Shown here piece after piece: positions 43,748 to 52,336 of a stretch of 64,000 bases of DNA. Every line of letters starts with the position of its first letter. Within the stretch, counting starts at the first letter, position 1. The stretch is from the NCBI RefSeq assembly GCF_019670105.1, contig NZ_AP023032.1, positions 3,979,501-4,043,500 on the forward strand. The letters run 5' to 3'. This DNA comes from Agarivorans albus (GTDB lineage: Bacteria; Pseudomonadota; Gammaproteobacteria; Enterobacterales; Celerinatantimonadaceae). Below the pieces are notes generated by a model, which was not told the origin of the DNA, did not search any database, and worked only from the letters and a program-made list of their open reading frames with translations. The translations under genes and the position numbers were made by a program.

Positions 43748-43934
43748 GTACCTTTTGTCATAAAACAGCAAATAAATCCTTACATTTAACCTCTCCGCAA
43801 CATCACTAAAATATCTCTCCAACAATAAAATCAAAACTAGCGATAAGTTTGCCTTATTAAGGACTTACCAAAGCTTTGGTTTGTTTTTTGCTGTAAAGAA
43901 CTAAAGATTGAAGTTTGTAGCGCAGGGAGCGGTC

Positions 43935-44384
43935 GTGCTAAGTATTTATCTGGTATTGCTGGTGTTATTTGTCTTAGCATTAATACCTATTCCATCAATA
44001 GTATCAAGCCATCGTCGAGCTGATAATCAACAACAGATTGAACATACACAATTGCTACAATCGCTCAATCATATGACAAGAAGGCATTGGCGCATGCAGG
44101 CTCAGAAGCTCTCTGACCCGCTGTTTTCGCCTGCTGAGCTAGATGGCACCAAAGAGCAAATTGAAGAAATAATGGTGTTGCTACAAGCTCAAAACAACTA
44201 CCGCTACTGTGCCAAGGTAGAACAGATTGTTTTACATTGGCAAGCACTTGCCCACTGCCAAAACCTAAGCCAACTTCGCCACTATCATCAGCAAATATTG
44301 CAACTCACCCAACTGGCCACCAGCGACTCTTTTAAACAAAATACTCAAAAGGGAACAGTCTTTGCTTTGACTCCTAATAAGTAA
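43935..44384 (+). CDS. Hypothetical membrane protein, first gene of the chemoreceptor operon
   Basis: A protein of about 149 residues with one N-terminal membrane segment (LSIYLVLLVLFVLALIPIPS) and a mainly helical, glutamine- and histidine-rich remainder with two cysteines (YRYCAK, LAHCQN). I do not recognise it. The frame opens at TTG 43908; GTG 43935 has GGGAG five bases before it and places the membrane segment at the start. The methyl-accepting protein gene follows after 28 bases on the same strand, so the helical part may be a periplasmic sensory or structural partner. Confidence 0.6.
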   Translation: MLSIYLVLLVLFVLALIPIPSIVSSHRRADNQQQIEHTQLLQSLNHMTRRHWRMQAQKLSDPLFSPAELDGTKEQIEEIMVLLQAQNNYRYCAKVEQIVLHWQALAHCQNLSQLRHYHQQILQLTQLATSDSFKQNTQKGTVFALTPNK

Positions 44385-44412
44385 ATATGCGGATACGTAT
44401 AAAGGAGTTTAA

Positions 44413-45504
44413 ATGCGTAGTGCAGCCACTATTTTTTATAGCTTTCTGTTTGGTTTTTTAGTGCTTATAGGATTGAGCATTATTGACCTACAACAGCAGC
44501 AAAGCCTCGCTAACCTCGCTTTAGTCTGTTTAAGCTTGTGTTTAAGTGGCCTCACCTTAAGTGTGCTCAAACTGTTAATGCAACAAATTGAGCAACCAGA
44601 CAAGGTACACAGTAAAGGCTTAGCCAGCTACCTATTCCAAGATACCCGTCACCAGCAACTCGAACTGCTAAGAGAACAGCAACGCCGAGTATTAGAACAG
44701 CAAGATGCCTTAGACGAAATCAGTCACTGCTCAAAAGAATTGTCATTGCAGGCTCAGTCGGTAGCTTCAGGGGCAGTGCAACAAGCAGATGCTAGCCAAG
44801 CATCCGCCAGCGCGGTAGTAGAAATGAGTGAAAGCATTAAAGATGTTGCCGAGCAAGTTAAGCGAGTAGCGGAAGCCAGCTTTGAAGCCAAGCGCTTCTC
44901 GGAGTTGGGCCAAGAGGCTGCTTTAGTTGCTCAACAAGGTACCGAAAAAATGGTGGCTAAAGGAGAAGTTAGCCTTGAGAAGGTGACCCAATTACACCAA
45001 AAATCGAACACCGTAAGCAGCATTTCAAAAACCATTGAAGAAATAGCTGAACAAACGAACTTATTGGCACTTAACGCCTCCATCGAAGCCGCTCGTGCCG
45101 GTGAGCATGGTCGCGGCTTTGCCATTGTGGCCAACGAAGTAAGAAATCTCGCTAACCGCAGTCATCAATCTGCCAACGAAATCAGCGACAGTATGCGTGA
45201 AGTACAACGCAACATTAATGAAGTGCTCGAGCACATCACTCAACTAACCACCCAAGCTCAAGAGATTCAAGACACTGTGGATAATTCACGCCAACAACTT
45301 AAGCTGATTTACACCAAAAACCAAGAGCTTCAAGCCCAAACAGAAATGATAGCGAGCAACAGTGAACAACAACACGCGGCAACTATCGAGCTTTCTGCTC
45401 ACATCAACCAAGTAGCAGACTCCGCCCGAGAGAACACCGCCAGTGCCGAGCAAAGCGCCGACATTGCCAAACACCTTAGCGTGTTAAGTCAGCAAGGAGC
45501 GTAA
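44413..45504 (+). CDS. Methyl-accepting chemotaxis protein without a ligand-binding domain
   Basis: A 363-residue chemoreceptor signalling module. Two hydrophobic segments (about 6-22 and 32-54) form a hairpin with only about 10 residues between, so there is no periplasmic sensor domain. The rest is the cytoplasmic coiled coil; its CheA/CheW-binding tip is [35 protein letters not shown] (about 213-247). Glutamine/glutamate pairs along the helices are possible methylation sites. A ribosome site AAAGGAG lies before the ATG. The NIT-like gene starts one base after its stop. Sensing is probably supplied by the neighbours. Confidence 0.9.
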   Translation: MRSAATIFYSFLFGFLVLIGLSIIDLQQQQSLANLALVCLSLCLSGLTLSVLKLLMQQIEQPDKVHSKGLASYLFQDTRHQQLELLREQQRRVLEQQDALDEISHCSKELSLQAQSVASGAVQQADASQASASAVVEMSESIKDVAEQVKRVAEASFEAKRFSELGQEAALVAQQGTEKMVAKGEVSLEKVTQLHQKSNTVSSISKTIEEIAEQTNLLALNASIEAARAGEHGRGFAIVANEVRNLANRSHQSANEISDSMREVQRNINEVLEHITQLTTQAQEIQDTVDNSRQQLKLIYTKNQELQAQTEMIASNSEQQHAATIELSAHINQVADSARENTASAEQSADIAKHLSVLSQQGA

Positions 45505-45505
45505 T

Positions 45506-46342
45506 ATGAATACTAGCGTTATTATTGCCACTAGCGTAATTAGCCTGCTGCTAATATCAGTTGCTATCTCTTGGTTATTAGCCAAGCGCCGTACTCAGCA
45601 GCAGTACGCAGGCCTTGCAGCATTAAAGCAGCTAAAGAATTTAGTGGTTTCGCTGCAAAAACATCGCGGCCTAAGTTGTGCCATTCTAAACGGCGACCAA
45701 CAGCAATCTGCCGCATTAAATGCACAACAAAAGCAAATTGTAAGCGCCCACCTTAGTTTAAGCGAAGACAGCTTTGTATCGCGCCAAGCTCGTTGGGATA
45801 GCTTTAATCAACACTGGCCGAGACTACAGCAAAATTGGCCAAGCAATAACTTAGAAAACAATATTGCTCAACACAGTTTGATGATCAAAAACTTGCTGTT
45901 TTTGTCTCAAGACCTAGCCAGCTTTTACTGCTTATCTAGCCTAAGTAAGCAACATAAAAACATCGACTTTTTGTGGTTTGAACTGTTGGAAACAGCTGAA
46001 TCAATTGGTCAAGTAAGGGCGCTAGGCAGCGGTTTGGCAGCCGCCAAACAAAGCAGCAGTGTTGAGCGGATCCGTTTGGCTTTCTTGCACAATAAAATCG
46101 CCCAAATTGATTCGCAATCACTCAACCATTTTGCTCACAGCTTTATTCCCAATGACCCAGCTTATCAGCCCTTGTTGGAACAGCTACTTGATACCATAGA
46201 GGTTGAGCTGATCAACAAACCTCAGCCGACTATTTCGGTGAATGAGTATTTTCAGCAGGCGAGTAAAGTACTGGAAGGGCTATACCAACTATTTGATGCT
46301 GGAATAGCCCATTTAGAAGCGCAGCAGCACGCTAAACATTAG
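45506..46342 (+). CDS. NIT-like (nitrate/nitrite sensing) domain membrane protein
   Basis: A 278-residue protein with one N-terminal membrane segment (about 5-25, VIIATSVISLLLISVAISWLL) and a helical domain. LVVSLQKHRGLSCAILNGD (about 47-65) and ESIGQVRALGSGLAAAKQ (about 163-182) resemble the paired arginine-containing helices of NIT domains, which bind nitrate and nitrite. NIT domains are normally fused to kinases, cyclases or chemoreceptors; here the domain is a separate protein. It is read from the chemoreceptor transcript (one-base spacer). Its stop abuts the stop of the convergent methyltransferase gene with no base between. Confidence 0.7.
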   Translation: MNTSVIIATSVISLLLISVAISWLLAKRRTQQQYAGLAALKQLKNLVVSLQKHRGLSCAILNGDQQQSAALNAQQKQIVSAHLSLSEDSFVSRQARWDSFNQHWPRLQQNWPSNNLENNIAQHSLMIKNLLFLSQDLASFYCLSSLSKQHKNIDFLWFELLETAESIGQVRALGSGLAAAKQSSSVERIRLAFLHNKIAQIDSQSLNHFAHSFIPNDPAYQPLLEQLLDTIEVELINKPQPTISVNEYFQQASKVLEGLYQLFDAGIAHLEAQQHAKH

Positions 46343-47005
46343 CTAGTCTATGTGGCTACGCAGCTGCCAAAGTTGCTGGCCACTGTTTTGATATTTACGT
46401 TCAAAAGCAGTAATTGGTGTATCGGTTTTAAAGCTATTTAGCTGGCTTGAATGGCCAGCTAATTCTAGCGCTACTTGAAACTCTTCCAAGTAAGTTTGCC
46501 AGTTACTGCGCAGTTCGAGTTGCCCACCAAGCTTAAGCAAATAAGGGAACACTGCACTGCCGTGCCAACGACGCTGCAAGTGTCGCGACTTTGGCCAAGG
46601 ATTCGGGTACAAGATGTAATGATGACTAGGCTGCCACCCAGCTTCCACGGCCAAACGCCAAAAATCGTTTAAATCCACTTGCAGTAGCAAGTAGTTTTGC
46701 CCAGCTTGGTCAAAATGCGCCTGGTGCTTAGTTAGCCGATGAGCAGATTTATCCATGCCAATCACCAAAGCATCAGGGTGCAATTCAGCCAAGGCAGCAG
46801 TGCTCACACCCGTACCACAGCAAGAATCAAACACCAGAGGTCGCGCCGCCGCCTCTACCTGCTTTTCTAACTGCAAAAATGCTTCTAGAGTATGCTGGCG
46901 ATAAGGCTTTTTGAACTCTTCATCAAGGTGGCGCTGTACCACCTTGTTTAAGTTTTCGTGAATACCTTGCTGGTTAGAGCTAACGCTACGAGAATTGCCT
47001 TCCAT
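46343..47005 (-). CDS. TrmB-like SAM-dependent methyltransferase
   Basis: A 220-residue Rossmann methyltransferase. The SAM site is VFDSCCGTGVSTAALAE (about 58-74) with GMDKSAHRL as the acidic loop. YILYPNPWPKSRHLQRRWHG corresponds to the FPDPWPKKRHxKRR motif of tRNA (guanine-46-N7)-methyltransferase, with N in place of D. The N-terminal part differs from true TrmB, and a standard trmB is expected elsewhere, so this looks like a paralogue. Its start overlaps the yadH stop by one base, so it is the third gene of a leftward operon. Confidence 0.75.
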   Translation of the reverse strand: MEGNSRSVSSNQQGIHENLNKVVQRHLDEEFKKPYRQHTLEAFLQLEKQVEAAARPLVFDSCCGTGVSTAALAELHPDALVIGMDKSAHRLTKHQAHFDQAGQNYLLLQVDLNDFWRLAVEAGWQPSHHYILYPNPWPKSRHLQRRWHGSAVFPYLLKLGGQLELRSNWQTYLEEFQVALELAGHSSQLNSFKTDTPITAFERKYQNSGQQLWQLRSHID

Positions 47006-47778
47006 TATGCTCTCAACCCGTAACCGCGTTTGATCAAGATATACGCCCAGGTATACAAAATGGCGATGAAGCCCAAGATCATGCTAAATGATAAATACAG
47101 CGATACATCGGTTATGCCCAAGAAGCCAAATCGAAAGGCGTTAACCATGTAAACAATCGGATTGATTTGCGACACTCCCTGCCAAAACTCAGGCAGTAAA
47201 CTAATTGAATAGAATACCCCTCCCAAATAAGTAAGCGGCGTCAAGATAAAGGTAGGGATGATGCTAATGTCATCAAAGGTATTGGCGTAAATCGCATTAA
47301 TAAGCCCACCTAATGCAAACAGTATTGAGGTTAACAACACCGTGAGCATAATCGCGGCAACACTGTGTAACTGCAAAGGAACAAAGAATAGCGATACCAT
47401 TGTTACAATAAAGCCAACACATAAGCCACGAGCAACACCACCACCAACAAAACCAAAAATGATGATGTAGTTTGGTACCGGCGCGACGAGCAGCTCTTCA
47501 ATGTTTCGCTGAAACTTACAGCTAAAAAACGAAGATGCCACATTAGAGTATGAGTTGGTAATTACCGACATCATAATCAATCCAGGAACAATAAATTCCA
47601 TGTAGCTAAAGCCACCCATTTGGCCAATTCGTGAACCAATTAAGTTACCAAAAATAACAAAATACAGGCTCATAGTAATGGCAGGCGGTACCAGGGTTTG
47701 TACCCAAATGCGCCCAAACCGAATGATTTCTTTACTTAAAATGCTTTTTAACGCGGTGCCATACAATGCGAGCTTCAT
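47005..47778 (-). CDS. yadH: ABC-2 type permease YadH
   Basis: A 257-residue membrane subunit of an ABC exporter with about six hydrophobic segments. The family features are GFSYMEFIVPGLIMMSVITNSYSN, FQRNIEELLVAPVPNYIIIFGFVGGGVARG and ILTPLTYLGGVFYSISLLPEFWQ. It matches E. coli YadH along its length. The substrate is unknown. It overlaps yadG by four bases (ATGA) and the methyltransferase gene by one base. In E. coli yadGH lies near hpt, as here. Confidence 0.92.
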   Translation of the reverse strand: MKLALYGTALKSILSKEIIRFGRIWVQTLVPPAITMSLYFVIFGNLIGSRIGQMGGFSYMEFIVPGLIMMSVITNSYSNVASSFFSCKFQRNIEELLVAPVPNYIIIFGFVGGGVARGLCVGFIVTMVSLFFVPLQLHSVAAIMLTVLLTSILFALGGLINAIYANTFDDISIIPTFILTPLTYLGGVFYSISLLPEFWQGVSQINPIVYMVNAFRFGFLGITDVSLYLSFSMILGFIAILYTWAYILIKRGYGLRA

Positions 47779-48692
47779 GCTTGCCTCCCTTGAGCCACTA
47801 AGGTTACAAACAACTCTTCTAAACGATTGGCTTTATTGCGCATGCTATGAACCACCACGCCTGTTTCATCCAGCAAGCGAAACACCGCATTTAAGCCTTG
47901 GCTTTTTTCAACATCAACTTCCAAGGTGTGGTCGTCAACTAAGCGTGATTCAAAACCCGCTAGCTCCACTGCTTGTTGGCGGCTTTCGATATCAAAAATA
48001 AAAGTTTCTAGGTTTAACTTTGAGAGAAGCTGCTTCATTGAAGTGTTTTCTACCAGCTCACCCTTATCGATAATACCGATATTGCGGCACAGCATTTCAG
48101 CTTCTTCTAGATAGTGAGTAGTTAAAATAATGGTTATGCCTTGGCTGTTAAGCTGCTTTAAAAAATCCCACATTGAACGACGTAGCTCTATGTCTACACC
48201 GGCGGTAGGCTCATCCAAGATAAGCAACTTTGGCTCATGCATTAAGGCACGCGCAATCATCAATCGGCGCTTCATACCGCCAGATAATTCACGCGCTCGA
48301 GCATTGCGCTTTTCCCACAGGTCCAATTGGGCGAGGTACTTTTCTGCGCGCTGCATAGCAAGAGGCCGCGGCACGCCATAGTAACCAGCTTGATTCACCA
48401 CAATTTGCAACACTGTTTCAAATTGGTTGAAGTTAAACTCTTGGGGAACAAGGCCAACATAAGACTTTGCAGCTTCCAAATCGGTATCAATGTCATGCCC
48501 AAAAATCTTAACCGAGCCAGCAGACTTATTTACCAAGGAGGTAATCACCCCAATCGAGGTCGACTTACCTGCTCCATTTGGGCCTAACAACGCAAAGAAA
48601 TCTCCTTGCTCAACCACTAAATCGAAGCCTTTTACCGCTTGCACCCCACCGGGGTAGGTTTTCTTCAAACCTTGAATCGCTAACGCCTGCAT
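47775..48692 (-). CDS. yadG: ABC transporter ATP-binding protein YadG
   Basis: A 305-residue ATPase that drives the YadH permease. Walker A is LLGPNGAGKSTSIG (about 36-49), Q-loop LVPQEFNF, signature LSGGMKRRLMIARAL, Walker B LLILDEPTAGVD and switch TTHYLEEAE. The C-terminal region (about 225-300) with MRNKANRLEELFVTL is as in E. coli YadG. The frame opens at GTG 48698; the ATG at 48692 gives the standard N-terminus MQALAIQGLKKTYPGG. Confidence 0.95.
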   Translation of the reverse strand: MQALAIQGLKKTYPGGVQAVKGFDLVVEQGDFFALLGPNGAGKSTSIGVITSLVNKSAGSVKIFGHDIDTDLEAAKSYVGLVPQEFNFNQFETVLQIVVNQAGYYGVPRPLAMQRAEKYLAQLDLWEKRNARARELSGGMKRRLMIARALMHEPKLLILDEPTAGVDIELRRSMWDFLKQLNSQGITIILTTHYLEEAEMLCRNIGIIDKGELVENTSMKQLLSKLNLETFIFDIESRQQAVELAGFESRLVDDHTLEVDVEKSQGLNAVFRLLDETGVVVHSMRNKANRLEELFVTLVAQGRQA

Positions 48693-48713
48693 AATCACAA
48701 CTTAAATTAACAA

Positions 48714-48738
48714 TAAAAAAATGGGCCCTTAGGGCCCA
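48714..48738 (-). terminator. Terminator after hpt
   Basis: On the minus strand TGGGCCC/GGGCCCA with loop TAA, followed by seven T. It lies 12 bases past the hpt stop and separates hpt from yadG. Its core GGGCCCTAAGGGCCC recurs in the hapR terminator. Confidence 0.85.
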
Positions 48739-48750
48739 ATGATTAACCAC

Positions 48751-49281
48751 TTAGTCTAGCGGTATCACTTTGCCCACATAGGGTAGATTGCGGTAGTACT
48801 GGTCAAAATCAAGGCCATAGCCAATCACAAATTCGTCAGGAATAGTGAATCCAGCCCAATCAACAGGCACTTCAACTTCTCGGCGTGAAGGCTTATCTAG
48901 CAAAGTACAAATAGATACGCTGTTTGGCTCACGCAAAGACAGCATTTCTCTCACTTTGCTTAAGGTATTACCGGTATCGATAATATCTTCTACGATGATC
49001 ACGTCGCAGCCTTTAATATCATCATCTAAATCTTTTAGTACACGAACGTCTCGGGTACTTACCATGCTACTGCCGTAGCTTGATACCGTCATGAAATCGA
49101 GCGTTAAGCTACGATCAATTTTACGCGCCAAATCAGACAGAAAAATACAAGAGCCACGTAATAAGCCAACCAGTACCAATTTACGGTCAGATGAGAACTT
49201 TTGTTCAATCTCCTTACCAATTTCTGCTACTCGTTGAGCAATTTCCTGCTCGCTGATCATTTCTTCTACGCGATGTTTCAT
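48751..49281 (-). CDS. hpt: Hypoxanthine phosphoribosyltransferase
   Basis: A 176-residue purine salvage enzyme that makes IMP (and GMP) from free base and PRPP. The PRPP-binding motif is [17 protein letters not shown] (about 93-109); [14 protein letters not shown] and [11 protein letters not shown] are other active-site parts; [20 protein letters not shown] ends the protein. The length is typical. It is read leftward from a region shared with the HapR-type gene, the same neighbour pair as in Vibrio. Confidence 0.97.
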   Translation of the reverse strand: MKHRVEEMISEQEIAQRVAEIGKEIEQKFSSDRKLVLVGLLRGSCIFLSDLARKIDRSLTLDFMTVSSYGSSMVSTRDVRVLKDLDDDIKGCDVIIVEDIIDTGNTLSKVREMLSLREPNSVSICTLLDKPSRREVEVPVDWAGFTIPDEFVIGYGLDFDQYYRNLPYVGKVIPLD

Positions 49282-49361
49282 AATGTCGACCTATCAATTG
49301 GCTGAGTATCTCAGCAAAAACTTATCTAGCATGAATGAAAAAAGAAAAACAAATATACGAA

Positions 49362-49408
49362 TTATCAATAAATTAACAAACAAATCATTAGTTGTTTATA
49401 TCAATAGC
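49362..49408. promoter_or_regulatory. Candidate LuxR/HapR-type binding half-sites
   Basis: TTATCAATAA (49362-49371) equals one half of the LuxR/HapR consensus I remember (TTATTGATAAATTTATCAATAA). A weaker match, ATATCAATAG, follows near 49398-49407. Both lie in the 291-base region between hpt and the HapR-type gene, so autoregulation or control of hpt is possible. Confidence 0.35.
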
Positions 49409-49572
49409 TATTAATTAGCTTGTAAATACACTATGATTTAATTGAAAGGCATTCGCATGTCGTCGGTTCTTTTTCACTGAACGACACATTTTAGATGATT
49501 TTTATCTGAAATGGTAAACAAGAAATGCCTCATAAAAAATAATAATTGAAATAACAAACGCGAGAACAAACT

Positions 49573-50190
49573 ATGCAAACTAGCACCTTAAGACGCCGTA
49601 CCCGGCTGTCACCAGAAGTTCGCCGTAAACAGCTCATGCAATGCGCTGTTGAAATTTTTGCCCGTCGTGGTATTGGTCGTGCAGGTCACGCCGAAATCGC
49701 TGAACTAGCAAACGTATCGGTAGCAACTGTTTTTAACTACTTTAATACCCGTGAAGACCTAGTGGATGCTGTTCTATCTGAGGTAGAACAAACTATGTTA
49801 GGTTTGGTTGAGCAAACTTACCCAACTGATGAAAATGCGATTACTGCTATCCAGCATCATTTGTCAGCTTTGGTAGAACTGGCTTACAGCAACTCAGATG
49901 TGACTCACATTTGGCTAGAGTGGAGCTCTTCAGTACGTGAAGACGTATGGCCACGTTTTAGCGCTGTAATGGCTAAAATCAACCAACAAATTGGCGAGAG
50001 CATTCAATCGGGCTTCGATAGCAAAGAAATCAGTAGCGCGCTAAATGCTTTACAAGCTGCTCAAGCGATTAACGCAGGATTGTACCTAGCAGTGCAAATG
50101 ATTAATCGACCAGACAGCCCAGAGCGCCAAGAAGTTGTAGATTTCTTGAATGACTTTGTATTGTCACTACTGCGCCCACCGGGTAAGTAA
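49573..50190 (+). CDS. Quorum-sensing master regulator, HapR/LuxR (TetR family)
   Basis: A 205-residue TetR-type DNA-binding protein. The N-terminal region RTRLSPEVRRKQLMQCAVEIFARRGIGRAGHAEIAELANVSVATVFNYFNTREDLV (about 9-65) contains the helix-turn-helix and is nearly identical in pattern to V. harveyi LuxR and V. cholerae HapR. WLEWSSSVREDVWPRF corresponds to the ligand-pocket helices. Location next to hpt is the Vibrio arrangement. It should control cell-density genes such as biofilm, exoenzymes and motility. In Vibrio the mRNA is repressed by Qrr RNAs. The C-terminus is shorter than in Vibrio. Confidence 0.88.
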   Translation: MQTSTLRRRTRLSPEVRRKQLMQCAVEIFARRGIGRAGHAEIAELANVSVATVFNYFNTREDLVDAVLSEVEQTMLGLVEQTYPTDENAITAIQHHLSALVELAYSNSDVTHIWLEWSSSVREDVWPRFSAVMAKINQQIGESIQSGFDSKEISSALNALQAAQAINAGLYLAVQMINRPDSPERQEVVDFLNDFVLSLLRPPGK

Positions 50191-50195
50191 GTAGT

Positions 50196-50218
50196 AAGGG
50201 CCCTAAGGGCCCTTTTTT
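50196..50218 (+). terminator. Terminator after the HapR-type gene
   Basis: AAGGGCCC/GGGCCCTT stem with loop TAA and six T, five bases after the stop. The T run touches the end of the convergent mpl gene. Confidence 0.9.
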
Positions 50219-51566
50219 AATCCTTGATTAACGCACTAAGCTTAGTGTGTATACCTTCAAACCCGCCATTGCTCATTACCAAAATCTGATCACCTTCGGC
50301 CATCATTTCAGCTACTTGCTCAACTATCTCGGCAATACTGCTAGCGACCTTCGCCTGCTTAAGCGTGGCTGCTGTATTAGCAATGTATTGGTTGCTTTGA
50401 TCTGGCTGATACAAAAATACCACGTCGGCCACTTGTAAACTCTCGGCTAAACGTTCTTGATGTACGCCCATTTTCATGGTGTTAGAGCGCGCCTCTAAAA
50501 TTGCAATAATTCGCTGCTTTCCTACTTGGGCGCGTAAACCAGCTAAGGTACTACTGATTGCACTTGGATGATGGGCAAAGTCATCAAATAAACGAATACC
50601 ATTTTGCTCAGCTAACAATTCGAGGCGTCGTTTAGGTGGTAAGAATGTTTGTAAGCTATCAATAGCAAGGCTAGGCAAAACCCCAACATGACGGGCTGCG
50701 GCAATTGCCATTAAGGCATTCTCAGCATTGTGCTGACCAATTAAATCCCAACTTAAAATACCTTGGGATTGACCATTTAATACTATATCCAGCTCGCTAC
50801 AATCACTTTTATTAGCGTGCCACTGCCACGCTTCACCGTCTCCAGTTTGCTCCAGATCAGACCAACATCCTTGCTTAATAACCTGCTGAATTGCTTCATT
50901 ATTTTTTGGTGCGATAACTCGGCCAGAAGCTGGAACTATTCTCATTAAGTGATGAAACTGCTTTTGAATTGCAGCCAAATCGTCAAATATATCAGCATGG
51001 TCAAACTCTAAGTTGTTTAATACCAAAGTGCGCGGTTGATAATGAACAAATTTGGAGCGTTTATCAAAAAATGCGCTGTCATACTCGTCTGCTTCCACCA
51101 CAAAAAATGGCGTATCACCTAATCGAGCAGACCCTGAAAAGTTACGCGGAACACCACCGATAAGGTAACCGGGCGCCATATCGTTATCTTCCAAAATCCA
51201 CGCTAGCATACTTGCTGTAGTCGTTTTACCGTGTGTGCCTGCCACCGCCAATACCCACTTTTCGGGTAAAATATACTGTTTAAGCCACTCTGGACCGGAG
51301 CAGTATTTGAGGCCTTTGTCTAAAACATATTCAACACAAGGGTTGCCCCGACTCATGGCATTCCCTACTACCACTAGATCAGGAGCAGGCTCTAATTGGA
51401 CAGGATCATAACCCTGAATAAGCTCTATACCTAAGGACTCCAATTGCGTGCTCATGGGTGGATATACGTTTAAATCACTGCCCGTTACACGCATTCCAGA
51501 CTCACGTGCAAGCATCGCCAAACCACCCATAAAGGTGCCACAAATACCTAAAATATGAATATGCAT
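50217..51566 (-). CDS. mpl: UDP-N-acetylmuramate:L-Ala-gamma-D-Glu-meso-DAP ligase
   Basis: A 449-residue Mur-type ligase that reattaches the recycled murein tripeptide to UDP-MurNAc, so it works in the same recycling route as anmK. The N-terminal Rossmann part has HILGICGTFMGGLAMLARE; the ATP loop is VAGTHGKTTTASMLAW (about 108-123); FVVEADEYDSAFFDKRSKF, NLEFDHADIFDDL and FDDFAHHPSAI are family markers distinguishing it from MurC. The length is as in E. coli Mpl (457). Confidence 0.95.
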   Translation of the reverse strand: MHIHILGICGTFMGGLAMLARESGMRVTGSDLNVYPPMSTQLESLGIELIQGYDPVQLEPAPDLVVVGNAMSRGNPCVEYVLDKGLKYCSGPEWLKQYILPEKWVLAVAGTHGKTTTASMLAWILEDNDMAPGYLIGGVPRNFSGSARLGDTPFFVVEADEYDSAFFDKRSKFVHYQPRTLVLNNLEFDHADIFDDLAAIQKQFHHLMRIVPASGRVIAPKNNEAIQQVIKQGCWSDLEQTGDGEAWQWHANKSDCSELDIVLNGQSQGILSWDLIGQHNAENALMAIAAARHVGVLPSLAIDSLQTFLPPKRRLELLAEQNGIRLFDDFAHHPSAISSTLAGLRAQVGKQRIIAILEARSNTMKMGVHQERLAESLQVADVVFLYQPDQSNQYIANTAATLKQAKVASSIAEIVEQVAEMMAEGDQILVMSNGGFEGIHTKLSALIKD

Positions 51567-51633
51567 AAATACAATATGTTTGAAAGCAAAAACCAGCGCC
51601 TAGAATAGCACTTAACGCCACAAATTATTGAAG

Positions 51634-51966
51634 CTAATGTGTATTTCTGCGGGTTGTTTCTGGATCAGGAATTTGAATATATAACTGCTGTTGCTGGTAG
51701 CGGTATGGTCGATACCAATTTAAACCACATTGATAGTCGCCAGTTGCGTTAAAAACACAACCAATGGGAAGCTCTCTTAACCACTGCAGTTGAGCTTGAT
51801 TGCGCAGCTGCTCCTGCCATAAATGTTGCTCTAGCAGCTCTTTTTGTAGCTCAAAGGCATCAACCTTGTTTGGGTCTGAGCTTTTTTGCACAATAATAGG
51901 GCCAGCAGTGGCAGAAAAAGCCAGCAGAAACATAGTAATAAAAGCGTATTTCAGTCGACGCATCAT
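51634..51966 (-). CDS. Hypothetical secreted protein, 110 residues
   Basis: I do not recognise this protein. It has a Sec signal peptide (LKYAFITMFLLAFSATA, cleavage near residue 22) and a glutamine-rich helical middle (LLEQHLWQEQLRNQAQLQWL). Two cysteines lie at about 70 and 79 (IGCVFNATGDYQCG) and could form a disulfide. The tail is tyrosine- and glutamine-rich. It is upstream of mpl on the same strand with 67 bases between. Either of two adjacent ATG codons could start it. Confidence 0.6.
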   Translation of the reverse strand: MMRRLKYAFITMFLLAFSATAGPIIVQKSSDPNKVDAFELQKELLEQHLWQEQLRNQAQLQWLRELPIGCVFNATGDYQCGLNWYRPYRYQQQQLYIQIPDPETTRRNTH

Positions 51967-52015
51967 AAGTTTATCATCTACAATCTAAAGCCTTTAAAAG
52001 TTTAGGTGATTGCTC

Positions 52016-52255
52016 ATGATTAAGCACGTTGTTATCGCATTTTTTACTCTTATTTTAATGGCCTGTAGCCAAACTCCAGAGTCAATGCTCAAGGTTGATG
52101 GTAGCTGTGAAGAACCTCGTCCACAGATTTGTACTATGGAATATGACCCAGTATGTGGCGAAGTGGGTGGTGAGTTGAAAGAGTACGGTAATGCCTGTTC
52201 TGCCTGTGGCGATCCTGAGATAAATACTTATCAAAAAGGCGCCTGCCCAAAGTAA
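52016..52255 (+). CDS. Lipoprotein with Kazal-type serine protease inhibitor domain
   Basis: A 79-residue lipoprotein precursor: signal IKHVVIAFFTLILMAC with lipobox LMAC, then a short linker and a Kazal-like domain. The six cysteines follow the Kazal order, with the hallmark YDPVCG and the central Y-x-N-A-C (EYGNACSAC), ending GAC. Such domains block serine proteases, so it may protect the envelope against extracellular proteases, including the cell's own. The frame opens at TTG 52010; ATG 52016 with AGGTGA seven bases upstream is the better start. Confidence 0.8.
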   Translation: MIKHVVIAFFTLILMACSQTPESMLKVDGSCEEPRPQICTMEYDPVCGEVGGELKEYGNACSACGDPEINTYQKGACPK

Positions 52256-52336
52256 CAAATAATTAACAAAATTTAGCAAACTCGCCAATCAGTGCTATTT
52301 ACTTAAGGTATAGCTAATTAGCACTGAGAGGCGATT

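Noticed and set aside
43840-43907. Flagellar (sigma-28) promoter for the chemoreceptor operon
   Set aside because: TAAA and CGATAA elements are present but their spacing does not fit the consensus.
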